From assembly GCA_025966445.1 (NCBI GenBank), contig JAICRP010000004.1, positions 1 through 36,242 on the forward strand: DNA of 36,242 bases. The letters are read 5' to 3'. The position numbers were made by a program, and so were the translations under genes. Origin of the DNA: Nocardioides sp. Lineage in GTDB: Bacteria; Actinomycetota; Actinomycetes; Propionibacteriales; Nocardioidaceae. Position 1 is the first letter of the stretch. Each line of letters begins with the position of its first letter. This document shows positions 9,009-18,351 of this stretch, piece by piece. The notes beneath the pieces were generated by a model, which worked only from the letters and a program-made list of their open reading frames with translations, did not search any database and had not been told where the DNA came from.

Positions 9009-9554
9009 GTGGCACGACGAGACGAGGACGAGTTCGTCGCGTTCGCGCAGGTGTGCCGCCCTTCGCTGCGCCGGACGGCGTATCTGATGTGCGGCGACTG
9101 GGAGCGTGCCGCCGACATCACGCAGGAGGCCCTCGTCCGGATGTACGTCGCCTGGCCCCGGCTTGAGCGGGATCGCGGCCTGCGGGCCTATGCCCGTCGG
9201 GCGGTGGTGAGCGTGGCGATCGAGCAGGCCCGCAAGCGGTCGTCGCGGGAGGTACCCACGGCCGACCCGGGTGACCGCGAGCTCGAGGATCCAGCCGGAC
9301 AGCTGGTCGACCGGCTGTTCCTGATGGCGGCCCTGGCCGACCTGCCGCCGCGGCAGCGCGCTTGTGTGGTGCTGCGGTACTACGACGATCTCAGTGTCGA
9401 GGCGGTCGCCGAGACCCTGGGGTGTCGCACCGGCACGGTCAAGAGCCAGACGGCCCGAGGTCTCGAAGCTCTGCGGTCGGCGTACGCGCGGCACGGCGGC
9501 GAGCTGTCGGCAGCCGGGCGCGACCATGACGAGGCGAAGGAGGCCACTTCGTGA
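9009..9554 (+). CDS. SigE-family (ECF) RNA polymerase sigma factor
   Basis: VARRDEDEFVAFAQVCRPSLRRTAYLMCGDWERAADITQEALVRMYVAWPRL...LPPRQRACVVLRYYDDLSVEAVAETLGCRTGTVKSQTARGLEALR; sigma-2/sigma-4 regions clear. GTG at 9009 has an SD; ORF can extend to ATG 8961. Confidence 0.92.
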   Translation: MARRDEDEFVAFAQVCRPSLRRTAYLMCGDWERAADITQEALVRMYVAWPRLERDRGLRAYARRAVVSVAIEQARKRSSREVPTADPGDRELEDPAGQLVDRLFLMAALADLPPRQRACVVLRYYDDLSVEAVAETLGCRTGTVKSQTARGLEALRSAYARHGGELSAAGRDHDEAKEATS

Positions 9555-10813
9555 GCACCGATCTGCGCGCGGCCCTGCACGAGGCAGTGGCGGACGCACC
9601 GTACGACGAGCCCGACCTCCGCGATGTGCTCGCCCGCGGGTCCCGCCGCGTCCGCCGCCGCACGGCGCTCGTCGTCGGGTCATCCGCCTTGGCCGTCGCG
9701 GCCGTGATCGCGTCCGTGGTCGCCGTGACGCACGATCCCGCCCAAGAGCCGCACCCTGCCCGTGTCGTGCGGCTGGATCTCGACCAGGCTCAGCCGCTCG
9801 ACCTCCAACCGACCAGGCAGGGCGGCCGCGACCGGTTCCTGGGGCTGACCGCGGACGGCCTGGTCCTGCGCAGCCGGCACCCCGACGGCGGAGACGGAGA
9901 CGAGCTCGGGCTGGTGGACCCCGGAACCGGGGTCACGGACTGGCTGCCGGATGCTACGGACCCGACCGGAACACTCGCACCGCCCGGTCGCCACGGCATG
10001 CCGCCCTGGCTTCTGCCGGTGCAGCTCGCCGCCGATCAGCTCGTGCTGCTCCACCTCGAACCCGCCATCTGGCGGTCGCGCAGCAGCTCGGGCACGCTGC
10101 TGGTCTTCGACAGAGGGTCGAGGACCTGGGAGAGCGGCGACGTCACCGTGCCGGCCGGGCTCGAGGCGCACCAGCCGCCCTCCGTCGGCATCGGCCTGGA
10201 CGGCCGGCTGTACCTCGGCCACTGGAACGAGGGCGAATCCGGCCCGATGCACTGGTGGTCCTACCAGGTTCCTCAGGGGGGCCAGGGCCGACCCGAGCCC
10301 GCCCTGACCGGCACCTCGATCGCCTTCGGCGACGGCGTCCAGGCACGAGCCGACTCGGACGGGCGCATCGTCCTCTCCACGCCGGGCGAAGACCGGCTCC
10401 TGGCCGAGCACCGGCCGCAGGGGTGCGAGCCACCCAGTGACCCGGACACGGCCCCGTGGCCGGGTTGGGTGAGGATGGCCGGCAGCCGCCCGGTCGTCAC
10501 GTACTGGTGCGGCGAACCGTCACCGCGGTCAGACACCGTCACGGTCGTGTACGACACCGACGGCGGCAGAACGATCCAAGTGCCTGGCGCCGGTCTCCTG
10601 GCCGCCGATCAGCGACACGTGCTTCTCGCCCCGCCTTCGGGGACTGCGCGCGGCATGTATCTCCTCGACCTGGACACGGTCACCATGGGGAAGGCGAACA
10701 CGTCGGTCGGCCCCTCCTTCCTGGCCCACATCGATTCGCAGCGCCACAACTTCCCGGTCGCTCTGGCCGCCGGACTGATCCTCTGGGACAACGGGATAGC
10801 GCCCCTGCCTTGA
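9551..10813 (+). CDS. Single-TM protein, probable anti-sigma partner with large extracytoplasmic domain
   Basis: Translationally coupled (GTGA overlap) to the sigma gene; short N-terminal cytoplasmic part, one TM (ALVVGSSALAVAAVIASVVAV), ~350 aa ectodomain. Confidence 0.7.
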   Translation: MSTDLRAALHEAVADAPYDEPDLRDVLARGSRRVRRRTALVVGSSALAVAAVIASVVAVTHDPAQEPHPARVVRLDLDQAQPLDLQPTRQGGRDRFLGLTADGLVLRSRHPDGGDGDELGLVDPGTGVTDWLPDATDPTGTLAPPGRHGMPPWLLPVQLAADQLVLLHLEPAIWRSRSSSGTLLVFDRGSRTWESGDVTVPAGLEAHQPPSVGIGLDGRLYLGHWNEGESGPMHWWSYQVPQGGQGRPEPALTGTSIAFGDGVQARADSDGRIVLSTPGEDRLLAEHRPQGCEPPSDPDTAPWPGWVRMAGSRPVVTYWCGEPSPRSDTVTVVYDTDGGRTIQVPGAGLLAADQRHVLLAPPSGTARGMYLLDLDTVTMGKANTSVGPSFLAHIDSQRHNFPVALAAGLILWDNGIAPLP

Positions 10814-10856
10814 TCACAGGGCGCGCCGCCGGTCCACCGTCCCGGCGCCCGGAGGG

Positions 10857-11498
10857 TCAGCCGGCTCGCGCCGCTCGCAGCATTCCGACGACAGCGCCGA
10901 GAAGCCACACCGCGAAGGCCACAGACGCCATCCCACCGCTCCAGAAGCCGGTCAGGCAAAGCCCAGCAACGACGTAGGACGCCCAGACGGCCCACGCCGG
11001 CAGGGCACGCGCCCGTTGGGCGACACGCGTCGTCACGGCGACCAGCACTCCGCCGCCGATCAGCCCGGTGAGCGCGACGACGTTCCCCGCCGTGCCCAGC
11101 GCGCGGACCGTGTCGGGGTCGGCCGTGAACTCCTCGGACAACGCGGCGTACGCGCTCGCCACGTCCAGCGACACCCCGATGATCATCAGCCCGCCGAACA
11201 GCGCTGCCGCCGGCACAATCGCATGCGCGAGCGGGTCCCCACCGGAAAGTCGATCCAGTACCCACCGCAGACCGGTGGCGAACCAGAGCAGCAGCGCGAC
11301 CCCAGCGGCGAGCACCGGCATTCCGACGCCGGCAGCGACCTGCCGTCCGTCGTCGTTGAGTCGCTCGAGGATGGCGGAGTCCGACATGCTCGGGTCGTCG
11401 ACGCCGACCAGGTAGCCCAATGTCACGGCGACGGTGAGCAGCGCGACCGAGCCAGCGCCCGCCCAAGCCGCATGCCGGAGTGCTCGTGGCTCGTCCAT
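10857..11498 (-). CDS. Hypothetical multi-TM membrane protein
   Basis: MDEPRALRHAAWAGAGSVALLTVAVTLGYLVG... with about 6 hydrophobic segments; 213 aa. Confidence 0.7.
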   Translation of the reverse strand: MDEPRALRHAAWAGAGSVALLTVAVTLGYLVGVDDPSMSDSAILERLNDDGRQVAAGVGMPVLAAGVALLLWFATGLRWVLDRLSGGDPLAHAIVPAAALFGGLMIIGVSLDVASAYAALSEEFTADPDTVRALGTAGNVVALTGLIGGGVLVAVTTRVAQRARALPAWAVWASYVVAGLCLTGFWSGGMASVAFAVWLLGAVVGMLRAARAG

Positions 11499-11613
11499 CT
11501 GCCTCCCGCGGTTGCCGCTCCGAAGGTCCGGTCCGAGTGTGCACCTGCACCCGGCAGGCAGCAACGCGCAGCCGGCGAACAGCAGCGTTGGGCGATCAGC
11601 TCGTTCTGACTCG

Positions 11614-11976
11614 TCACCACTCGCGTGTCTTCCTGATCGGGGCTCGGAGCCGGCGGGGCCGACACCCCGACCGGCCCGGGGGCCCGCGTTGACGGGCTCC
11701 CGCCGGAGGCCGCGCGGCATTCGTCGACGGCTCGGAGACGAGCCACCGGCGACGGCTGCGTCGCGGTCGACGCGGTCGGCCCCTGCCTCGCGCGGTCGGC
11801 GGCTCGGACGGAACTTCGGCGCCCCAGCCGGCGGCGACGATCTCCTCGAACTCCCGCCGGACCCAGTCGTCCTCCGCGACCACCAGGTCCAGCCAGGCTT
11901 CCGTGCTGGTCGCCTGCGCACCGTGCGTAACGGCACGAGGGACCCCGGGACCGGCGGGAGCCACGGATCGCATCAC
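11614..11976 (-). CDS. Small hypothetical protein with Arg/Pro-rich tail, coupled to hsp20
   Basis: Start overlaps the hsp20 stop (11973-11976); N-terminus [28 protein letters not shown] looks coding, C-terminal half is low complexity. Confidence 0.5.
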   Translation of the reverse strand: MMRSVAPAGPGVPRAVTHGAQATSTEAWLDLVVAEDDWVRREFEEIVAAGWGAEVPSEPPTARGRGRPRRPRRSRRRWLVSEPSTNAARPPAGARQRGPPGRSGCRPRRLRAPIRKTREW

Positions 11977-12407
11977 GCCCCGATCGCGGTGGTCTCCTCC
12001 TGCCGACCACCCGTGGTCACCTCGATCTTGCGCGGCTTGGCTCGCTCGGCCACGGGGACGGTCAACCGGAGCACGCCGTCGTCGTAACGGGCCTCCAGCC
12101 GGTCCAGGTCCAGGTTGTCCCCCAGGACGAGCTGGCGGCTGAACAGCCCGGTCGGTCGCTCGGCGGCCAGCATCTCCCAGTCGCCGTTCTTCGGCGGCCG
12201 TTCGGCGCGGACCGTGAGCACGTTGCGCTCGACGTCGATGTCGAGGGTCTCGGGCTGGACGCCCGGCAGGTCGAACTCGAGCACGAAGGAGTCGCCCTCG
12301 CGCCAGGCGTCGAGCGGCATCACGGACGGCCGCGTCGAGGTGCCGGCTCCCACGAGCTGCTGGGCAAGCCGGTCGAGATCGCGGAACGGGTCAGTGCGCA
12401 TCAACAT
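11973..12407 (-). CDS. Hsp20/alpha-crystallin family small heat-shock protein
   Basis: [20 protein letters not shown]...[30 protein letters not shown]...[27 protein letters not shown] upstream. Confidence 0.93.
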   Translation of the reverse strand: MLMRTDPFRDLDRLAQQLVGAGTSTRPSVMPLDAWREGDSFVLEFDLPGVQPETLDIDVERNVLTVRAERPPKNGDWEMLAAERPTGLFSRQLVLGDNLDLDRLEARYDDGVLRLTVPVAERAKPRKIEVTTGGRQEETTAIGA

Positions 12408-12443
12408 CTCTCACCTCCAGGGAGTAGGACGAGAATCCGATGC

Positions 12444-12487
12444 CGTTCAGATCGATAATGAACGACATAGATTTCATGTACCATGAA
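12444..12487. promoter_or_regulatory. Two dyads in the hsp20 / merR divergent intergenic region
   Basis: CGTTCA-N9-TGAACG (12444-12464) and TTCATG-TAC-CATGAA (12473-12487), both perfect arms in a locally AT-rich stretch. Confidence 0.55.
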
Positions 12488-12538
12488 GCACAAGTGCAAA
12501 TCAAGAGCCTGCTGGAAAACCAACGAGGACGACGGCCG

Positions 12539-12844
12539 ATGCCCACACCGAGCGACCCCGACCGCGCGGTGTACGCCATCTCGGTGGCCGCTGAGCTGAC
12601 CGGCGTCGACCCGCAGATGCTGCGGATCTACGAGACCCGGGGTCTGCTCACCCCGGTCCGCACCGACGGCGGGACGCGCCGCTACAGCGGACGCGACATC
12701 GACCGCATCCACCGCATCGCCAGGTACCTGGAGGCCGGCCTCAACCTCGCCGGCATCGAGCGCGTCCTTGCCTTGGAGGCGGAGACCGACGACCTGCGGG
12801 AGCACGTCCGACGCCTGGGTGGTCGCCCGCGTCGCCGGTCCTGA
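12539..12844 (+). CDS. MerR-family, HspR-like heat-shock regulator
   Basis: MPTPSDPDRAVYAISVAAELTGVDPQMLRIYETRGLLTPVRTDGGTRRYSGRDIDRIHRIARYLEAGLNLAGIERVLALE; divergent from hsp20. Confidence 0.88.
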   Translation: MPTPSDPDRAVYAISVAAELTGVDPQMLRIYETRGLLTPVRTDGGTRRYSGRDIDRIHRIARYLEAGLNLAGIERVLALEAETDDLREHVRRLGGRPRRRS

Positions 12845-12911
12845 ACGCGAGGATGACGACGCCCGGGCGGCGGGCAAGCGGAACGATCTGGTGCCTGGGC
12901 GGCGCGTCGCG

Positions 12912-13712
12912 TCATGTGGGTAGCCACGAGACGTGCTGGACCAGCAGGGCGTAGCCGACGAAGGCCCCGATGTCGAGCAGGGTGTGTGCCGCCACCAGGG
13001 GAGTGACTCGACCCCAGCGTCGGTAGAGCCAGCCGAAGAGCAGCCCCATCGCCAGGTTGCCGACAAAGCCGCCGATGCCCTGGTAGAGGTGGTAGCTGCC
13101 GCGCAGCAGCGCGCTCAGCCCGATCGCGGCCGGGTATCCGAGACCGAGCTGTCGCAGCCGGACCAGGACGTAGCCGAGGACGACGAACTCCTCGAGCACG
13201 GCGTTCTGGAGGGCCGAGAGCACCAGCACCGGGAACTTCCACCACACCGGCGGCAAACCGTCGGCGACGACCGTCAGGTTGAGCCCGAGCGCGTGCATCA
13301 CCAGGTAGAACGCGACGCCAACGGATCCGACCGCGGCAGCCACGGCAGCGCCGCGCCCCAGGTCACCGACACCGGCCCCGCGGAACCACACGTCCCGCAG
13401 GCTGGTGCCGGAGCGGACCAGCAAGTAGCCGGCCAGCGCTACCGGCACGACCGCGAAGACGATGCCGAGCAGCTGGAAGGTCAGGTCGAGCCATGGCCGC
13501 GACGGCGCCAAGGACCCGTGCATGGTCGTCGTCTGCGCGGACAAGCCACCAGGAGCCGTCGCGGCGCCGATGAACCGGACCAGCGCGTAGATCCCCGAGC
13601 GCCCCAGCGAGAGCGCCAGGACGATCACCAGCTCGATCACCAGGAGCGTGCGGCTCGGTAGCAGTGCGGAATCGACCGGCCGGGTCGCGGCCGGGGCCGG
13701 GGGAAGTGTCAC
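12912..13712 (-). CDS. CPBP (CAAX-like) intramembrane metalloprotease
   Basis: LQNAVLEEFVVLGYVLVRL, LRGSYHLYQG, AAHTLLDIG motifs plus multiple TMs. Start placed at GTG 13712 (VTLPPAP); the ORF extends to 13787. Confidence 0.82.
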   Translation of the reverse strand: MTLPPAPAATRPVDSALLPSRTLLVIELVIVLALSLGRSGIYALVRFIGAATAPGGLSAQTTTMHGSLAPSRPWLDLTFQLLGIVFAVVPVALAGYLLVRSGTSLRDVWFRGAGVGDLGRGAAVAAAVGSVGVAFYLVMHALGLNLTVVADGLPPVWWKFPVLVLSALQNAVLEEFVVLGYVLVRLRQLGLGYPAAIGLSALLRGSYHLYQGIGGFVGNLAMGLLFGWLYRRWGRVTPLVAAHTLLDIGAFVGYALLVQHVSWLPT

Positions 13713-13898
13713 TCGGCGAGTGTCGCGCCGCGCCCTGAGTGTCTGCTGAACGACCTGGCCGGCGCCCGACCCGAGAAGCAGAAACACTCAGGCTGGACTC
13801 GTGAACCCTTCAACGAACCTTCACGTTCGACTGATTGAGTCCTCGAGGCGGTGCCTCGGCGCGTACCCCGTGACGCCGGGGCATCGTCTTCCAGTACG

Positions 13899-15299
13899 TC
13901 AGTCCGGTGGGATGGCTTGTCCGCTCGGGGGTCGAAAGACGTTGGTGGGGTCGTAGCTGGCCTTGATCGTACGGAGGCGTGGCAGGTTGCTGCCGTAGTA
14001 CGCCTCGGCGGGCATGGCGAGGTCCAGGTCGGGGAAGGCGGGAAAGACCCCGCCCGATCCCCATGGATGCACGGTTTCCCACGACCGCCGCACGAACGCG
14101 AGGGCGGCGTCCTTGGCTGCGGCGGGCGCGTCGGGGCGGACGGCGCACGAGTGCTTGAGCTGGAACATCTGGTCGCGGTGGACGAAGGCGGTCGCGTCGG
14201 CGGCGACCCGGTTGTAGGCCCCGCCCCAAGGCATGAAGTCGAGCTCGCGCTCCTCCCCGGCGACCCGATCCCGGGTGAGCCCCTCGACCACCGCGGCAAC
14301 CGTGCCCGTCGGGATCGGTCGGCGGAAGAACTCGGACCGGATGGCCAGCCAGGGGTGGCTCCCGGTGGGAGGGACGATGTCGTGGTACGGCGTCCCGGGA
14401 GGAGGCAACTGGGCCCAGAGCTGCCGGGTCCCGGCGAACGGCAGGACCTCGGCCCAGCGCCAGGCAGGTTCGGCACCGACCCGGTCTCGAAGGTCGTCGA
14501 GGACGTGGGTCCCGTCCGAGTCGCCGACCAGGTGGACACCGTAGACGTTGACGCTGGGTGGCTCGGCCGGGTCGCCGGTGGCAATCACCTTGAGGCTGGC
14601 GGCGAGCTCGTCGGGCCCCGACGGCGCCCAGGTCTGCCAGGCCTCCACGACGTCGACTGCCTTGTCGAAGTCCCACGCGAGGTGGAAGTTGACGGCGTGC
14701 TGCACGGGAACTGTGCGAAACAGGAACGACGTCACCACGCCGAAGCCGGCGGCGCCGGCCCCACGCAGCGCCCAGAAGAGATCCGCCTCACGCCGCTCGT
14801 CGCACGTGACGACACTGCCGTCAGCCAACACGAGCTGCGCCGAGACCATCCGGTCGCTCGTGAGTCCGTAGCGGCGACCGAGCACGCCCAGGCCCCCGCC
14901 CAGCGCCAGCCCGGCGATCCCGACGGTGGGACAGGTCCCGGCGGGAAGGGCACGGCCGTCCAGCTCGAGGCGGTCGTTGACCGCACCCAGGCGCGCGCCG
15001 GCACCGACCGTGACCAGGTCGCCGTCCGGCGCAACGAGGCCCATCGGCGTGACGTCGAGCACGACCCCGGGGCTCGACGAGGTGCCGGCGAAGCAGTGGC
15101 CGCCGCTTCGTACGGCGAACGGCACGTCATGGAGGCGAAGGAACGACAGCGTCGCCGCCACATCGGCCGGCGACGTACACCAGACCGCCGCCCGAGGACG
15201 AACGTCGTGGAACCGGGCGTTGAACGTGGTCGGCTCGGGGTCGGGCACGACGCGGCCGTCGACGGCCGCCTGCAACCGGCGCCAATCCGGACTCGGCAT
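13899..15299 (-). CDS. FAD-binding oxidoreductase (BBE family), possible bicovalent flavin
   Basis: RSGGHCFAGTSSSPG (His) and GTCPTVGIAGLALGGGLG (Cys) motifs, C-terminal YGSNLPRLRTIKASYDPTNVFR; start ATG 15299 (MPSPDWRRL). Confidence 0.9.
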   Translation of the reverse strand: MPSPDWRRLQAAVDGRVVPDPEPTTFNARFHDVRPRAAVWCTSPADVAATLSFLRLHDVPFAVRSGGHCFAGTSSSPGVVLDVTPMGLVAPDGDLVTVGAGARLGAVNDRLELDGRALPAGTCPTVGIAGLALGGGLGVLGRRYGLTSDRMVSAQLVLADGSVVTCDERREADLFWALRGAGAAGFGVVTSFLFRTVPVQHAVNFHLAWDFDKAVDVVEAWQTWAPSGPDELAASLKVIATGDPAEPPSVNVYGVHLVGDSDGTHVLDDLRDRVGAEPAWRWAEVLPFAGTRQLWAQLPPPGTPYHDIVPPTGSHPWLAIRSEFFRRPIPTGTVAAVVEGLTRDRVAGEERELDFMPWGGAYNRVAADATAFVHRDQMFQLKHSCAVRPDAPAAAKDAALAFVRRSWETVHPWGSGGVFPAFPDLDLAMPAEAYYGSNLPRLRTIKASYDPTNVFRPPSGQAIPPD

Positions 15300-15362
15300 C
15301 ACCACCGTTGGAAAGTACCGCCCTCGGCGGCCACCCCCCATTCTTCTGGGGCCACCCAGCAA

Positions 15363-15381
15363 TGAGGTTAGGCTAACCTAA
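15363..15381 (+). promoter_or_regulatory. DtxR/IdeR-type iron box
   Basis: TGAGGTTAGGCTAACCTAA, one mismatch to TTAGGTTAGGCTAACCTAA; 4 nt before ATG 15386. Confidence 0.9.
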
Positions 15382-15385
15382 CCTC

Positions 15386-16435
15386 ATGGGCGCACCGGTC
15401 GTGGACCAGCCACGGCCGTCACGGTCCCTCCAGGTCGAGTCGCCGCGACGCCATCAGGTACGACTCCTGGTCGTGCTGCTGGCGCTGGTCGTGCTCGCTG
15501 GGGTGGCCAGCCTGGCCATCGGCAGCCGGCCGCTCTCCCCGGGCGCGGTGCTCGACGTCCTGTTCCACGACGACGGGTCGGACGCAGCGACCATCGTGCA
15601 CGCGCTGCGCGTCCCGCGCACCGTGCTCGCGCTCGCCGTCGGGGCGGCGCTCGGCGTCGCCGGCGCGCTGATGCAGGGTCACACCCGCAACCCGCTGGCC
15701 GACCCCGGCCTGCTGGGCGTCGAGGCGGGCGCGTCCTGCGCGGTGGTGATCGGGATCTTCGCGTTCGGCGTGGAGGACGTGAGCGGGTACGCGTGGTTCG
15801 CCCTGGCGGGAGCCGGCCTCGCGGCGGCCGCCGTGTTCGCGATCGGGTCGACCCGCCGCGGCCCCGACCCGGTCTCGCTCGTACTCGCGGGAGCCGCCGT
15901 GACCGCGTTCCTCGGCGCCGTCACGGCCTCGATCATCGTGCGCGACTCCGACACGCTCGACTCCTACCGGTTCTGGGTGGTCGGCTCCGTGGCCGGCCGC
16001 GACATGTCGGTGTTCTGGCAGGTGCTGCCGTTCCTCCTGCTGGGCCTGATCTTCGCCACGGCCAGCACGCCCGGGCTCAACCTCCTCCAGCTCGGCGAGG
16101 ACGTCGCCGCCTCGTTGGGCATGCACCCACGGCGCCAGAAGGCGATGGGCGTGGCCGCCGTGATGCTGCTCGCCGGCGGCGCGACCGCCGCGTGCGGACC
16201 GATCGGCTTCGTCGGCCTGGTTGTGCCCCACCTCGCCCGACGCATCGGTGGTGTCGACTACCGCTGGGTGGTCCCGTACTCGGCGCTGGTGGGCGCGCTC
16301 CTGCTCACCGTCGCTGACATCATCGGCCGCGTCATCGTGCGCCCCGCCGAGCTGCAGGTGGGCATCGTGATGGCGCTCATCGGCGGGCCCGCGTTCATCG
16401 TCCTGGTCCGAAGCAGCCCGATGATCAGGATCTAG
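15386..16435 (+). CDS. FecCD-family iron-siderophore ABC transporter permease
   Basis: LRVPRTVLALAVGAALGVAGALMQGHTRNPLADPGLLGVEAGA; GPIGFVGLVVPHLARRIGG. Confidence 0.93.
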   Translation: MGAPVVDQPRPSRSLQVESPRRHQVRLLVVLLALVVLAGVASLAIGSRPLSPGAVLDVLFHDDGSDAATIVHALRVPRTVLALAVGAALGVAGALMQGHTRNPLADPGLLGVEAGASCAVVIGIFAFGVEDVSGYAWFALAGAGLAAAAVFAIGSTRRGPDPVSLVLAGAAVTAFLGAVTASIIVRDSDTLDSYRFWVVGSVAGRDMSVFWQVLPFLLLGLIFATASTPGLNLLQLGEDVAASLGMHPRRQKAMGVAAVMLLAGGATAACGPIGFVGLVVPHLARRIGGVDYRWVVPYSALVGALLLTVADIIGRVIVRPAELQVGIVMALIGGPAFIVLVRSSPMIRI

Positions 16436-16440
16436 GGCCG

Positions 16441-17553
16441 ATGACCGTCCTGGAGTCGGAGCGGGAGACCGAGCGCGTCACCAGCGCAGCGGGAGGAGCG
16501 CCTCTGCGGATCGGCCCGTTGTCGTGGCTGGTGCCCCTGCGGGCCGGACTCGTCTGCGTCCTCGGCCTGGCCGTGCTCCTCGCCCTGGTCGCGGTGGACC
16601 TCGCCGTCGGCGACTTCCCGATCCCCGTGCCCGACGTGGTGCGCACGCTGCTCGGCGGCGGCGACGCCGGCCAGCGTTTCGTGGTGATGGAGCTGCGCCT
16701 GCCCCAGACCGTCGTCGCGGTGGCCGTCGGAGTGGCCCTCGGCCTGGCCGGCGCCCTCACCCAGACCGTTGCTCGCAACGCGCTCGCGAGCCCCGACATC
16801 CTCGGCGTCACCGACGGTGCCGCGCTGGCGGCCGTGGCCGTGATCGTGGTGGCCGGCGGCAGCGGGTACGGCGGTGGCCTGGTCACCGGATCGCTGCAGG
16901 AGATGGGGTTGCCGCTCGCGTCCTTCGTGGGGGCGATGAGCACCGCCGCCCTGCTGTACGTCCTCTCGTGGCGCCGCGGCCTCGACATCCAGCGGCTGGT
17001 CCTGGTGGGCATCGGCCTGAGCGCGACCCTGACGGCGGCCACGGCCTACCTCCTCGTCAACGCCCGCATCCAGGACGCGGCCAGCGCACAGGTCTGGCTG
17101 AGCGGGTCGCTGACCTCGCGCGGCTGGGAGCACGCCCGTCCCGTGGTGCTGACGCTGCTGGTCGCGGCGCCCGTCGCCCTGCTGCTCGTCCGCTCGCTGA
17201 ACGCGATGCTGCTGGGCGACGACACAGCCCGCACCCTCGGCCTGCGCCTGCAGCTCACCCAGCTCGCGGTGCTGGTGGTCGCGGTGGCCCTCACCTCGGT
17301 GGCGGTCGCGGCCGTCGGGCCGCTGGAGTTCGTGGCGTTCGTGGTGCCGCAGGTGGCCCTGCGGCTCACGGGTGGCTCCCGGCCACCGCTGCTCGCGGCC
17401 ATGGTGCTGGGAGGCATCCTCGTGGTCGGCGCCGACCTGGTCACCCGGGGCCTGCTGCCGTTCGCGCTCCCCGCCGGCGTCGTCACCGCGGCGATCGGGG
17501 CGCCGTACCTGATCTGGCTGTTGATCCGCACCAACCGGAAGAGGTCCGCATGA
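16441..17553 (+). CDS. FecCD-family iron-siderophore ABC transporter permease (second subunit)
   Basis: LRLPQTVVAVAVGVALGLAGALTQTVARNALASPDILGVTDGA; 5 bp after the preceding gene. Confidence 0.93.
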   Translation: MTVLESERETERVTSAAGGAPLRIGPLSWLVPLRAGLVCVLGLAVLLALVAVDLAVGDFPIPVPDVVRTLLGGGDAGQRFVVMELRLPQTVVAVAVGVALGLAGALTQTVARNALASPDILGVTDGAALAAVAVIVVAGGSGYGGGLVTGSLQEMGLPLASFVGAMSTAALLYVLSWRRGLDIQRLVLVGIGLSATLTAATAYLLVNARIQDAASAQVWLSGSLTSRGWEHARPVVLTLLVAAPVALLLVRSLNAMLLGDDTARTLGLRLQLTQLAVLVVAVALTSVAVAAVGPLEFVAFVVPQVALRLTGGSRPPLLAAMVLGGILVVGADLVTRGLLPFALPAGVVTAAIGAPYLIWLLIRTNRKRSA

Positions 17554-18341
17554 GCTCGTCACGCCTGGGCGCGGAGGGCGTCACCATCGGCTACGGCGGA
17601 GAGCCGGTCGTCCGCGATCTGACCCTCGACCTTCCCGACGGCCTGGTGACCACCGTCGTCGGACCCAACGGCTGCGGCAAGTCGACCTTGCTGCGGACCC
17701 TGGCGCGACTGCTCAAGCCTGCCGGCGGGACGGTGCGGCTGGACGGCGAGCCCATCGACGCCGTGTCCACGCGCGAGGTCTCCCGTCGGCTGGCCCTGCT
17801 CCCCCAGAGCCCGGTGGCGCCTGACGGCCTGCTCGTCCGCGACCTGGTGGGTCGCGGCCGGCACCCGCACCAGCGCTGGTTCCGCCAGTGGTCGCCCGAC
17901 GACGAGATGGTCGTCGAGGCCGCGTTGCGGACGACCGACACCTGGGACCTGCGCGACCGGGCCCTCGACGAGCTCTCCGGCGGGCAGCGGCAGCGGGCGT
18001 GGATCGCGATGACGCTGGCTCAGGACACCGACCTGGTCCTGCTGGACGAACCCACCACCTTCCTCGACCTCGCCCACCAGGTCGAGGTGCTCGACCTCGT
18101 GACCCGGCTGAACCGCGAGCGCGGCCGCACCGTGGTGATGGTGCTCCACGACCTCAACCTGGCGGCCCGCTACAGCGACCTCGTCGTGGTCATGAAGCAG
18201 GGCGCGGTGGTCCTGCAGGGGCCGCCGCGCGAGGTGTTCACCGAGGCGCTGCTGGAGGACGTCTTCGGCCTGCGCGCCGACGTCCTCGACGACCCCCGCA
18301 GCGGTCTCCCGGTCGTGGTCCCCGTCTCCGCCGGGGTGTAG
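17550..18341 (+). CDS. Iron-siderophore ABC transporter ATP-binding protein
   Basis: VVGPNGCGKSTLLRTLARLL (Walker A), LSGGQRQRAWIAMTLAQDTDLVLLDEPTTFLD (signature/Walker B); ATGA overlap with the permease. Confidence 0.95.
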   Translation: MSSSRLGAEGVTIGYGGEPVVRDLTLDLPDGLVTTVVGPNGCGKSTLLRTLARLLKPAGGTVRLDGEPIDAVSTREVSRRLALLPQSPVAPDGLLVRDLVGRGRHPHQRWFRQWSPDDEMVVEAALRTTDTWDLRDRALDELSGGQRQRAWIAMTLAQDTDLVLLDEPTTFLDLAHQVEVLDLVTRLNRERGRTVVMVLHDLNLAARYSDLVVVMKQGAVVLQGPPREVFTEALLEDVFGLRADVLDDPRSGLPVVVPVSAGV

Positions 18342-18351
18342 CCCCGAAGCG

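Noticed and set aside
10821-10852. Inverted GC-rich sequence after the anti-sigma-like gene
   Set aside because: Arms pair only with a bulge and a long loop; not distinguishable from background.
18332-18346. CGGGG-TGTAG-CCCCG hairpin between the convergent ATPase and SBP genes as a terminator
   Set aside because: Only a 5-bp stem, overlaps the stop codon, no T-tract; common by chance at this GC content.
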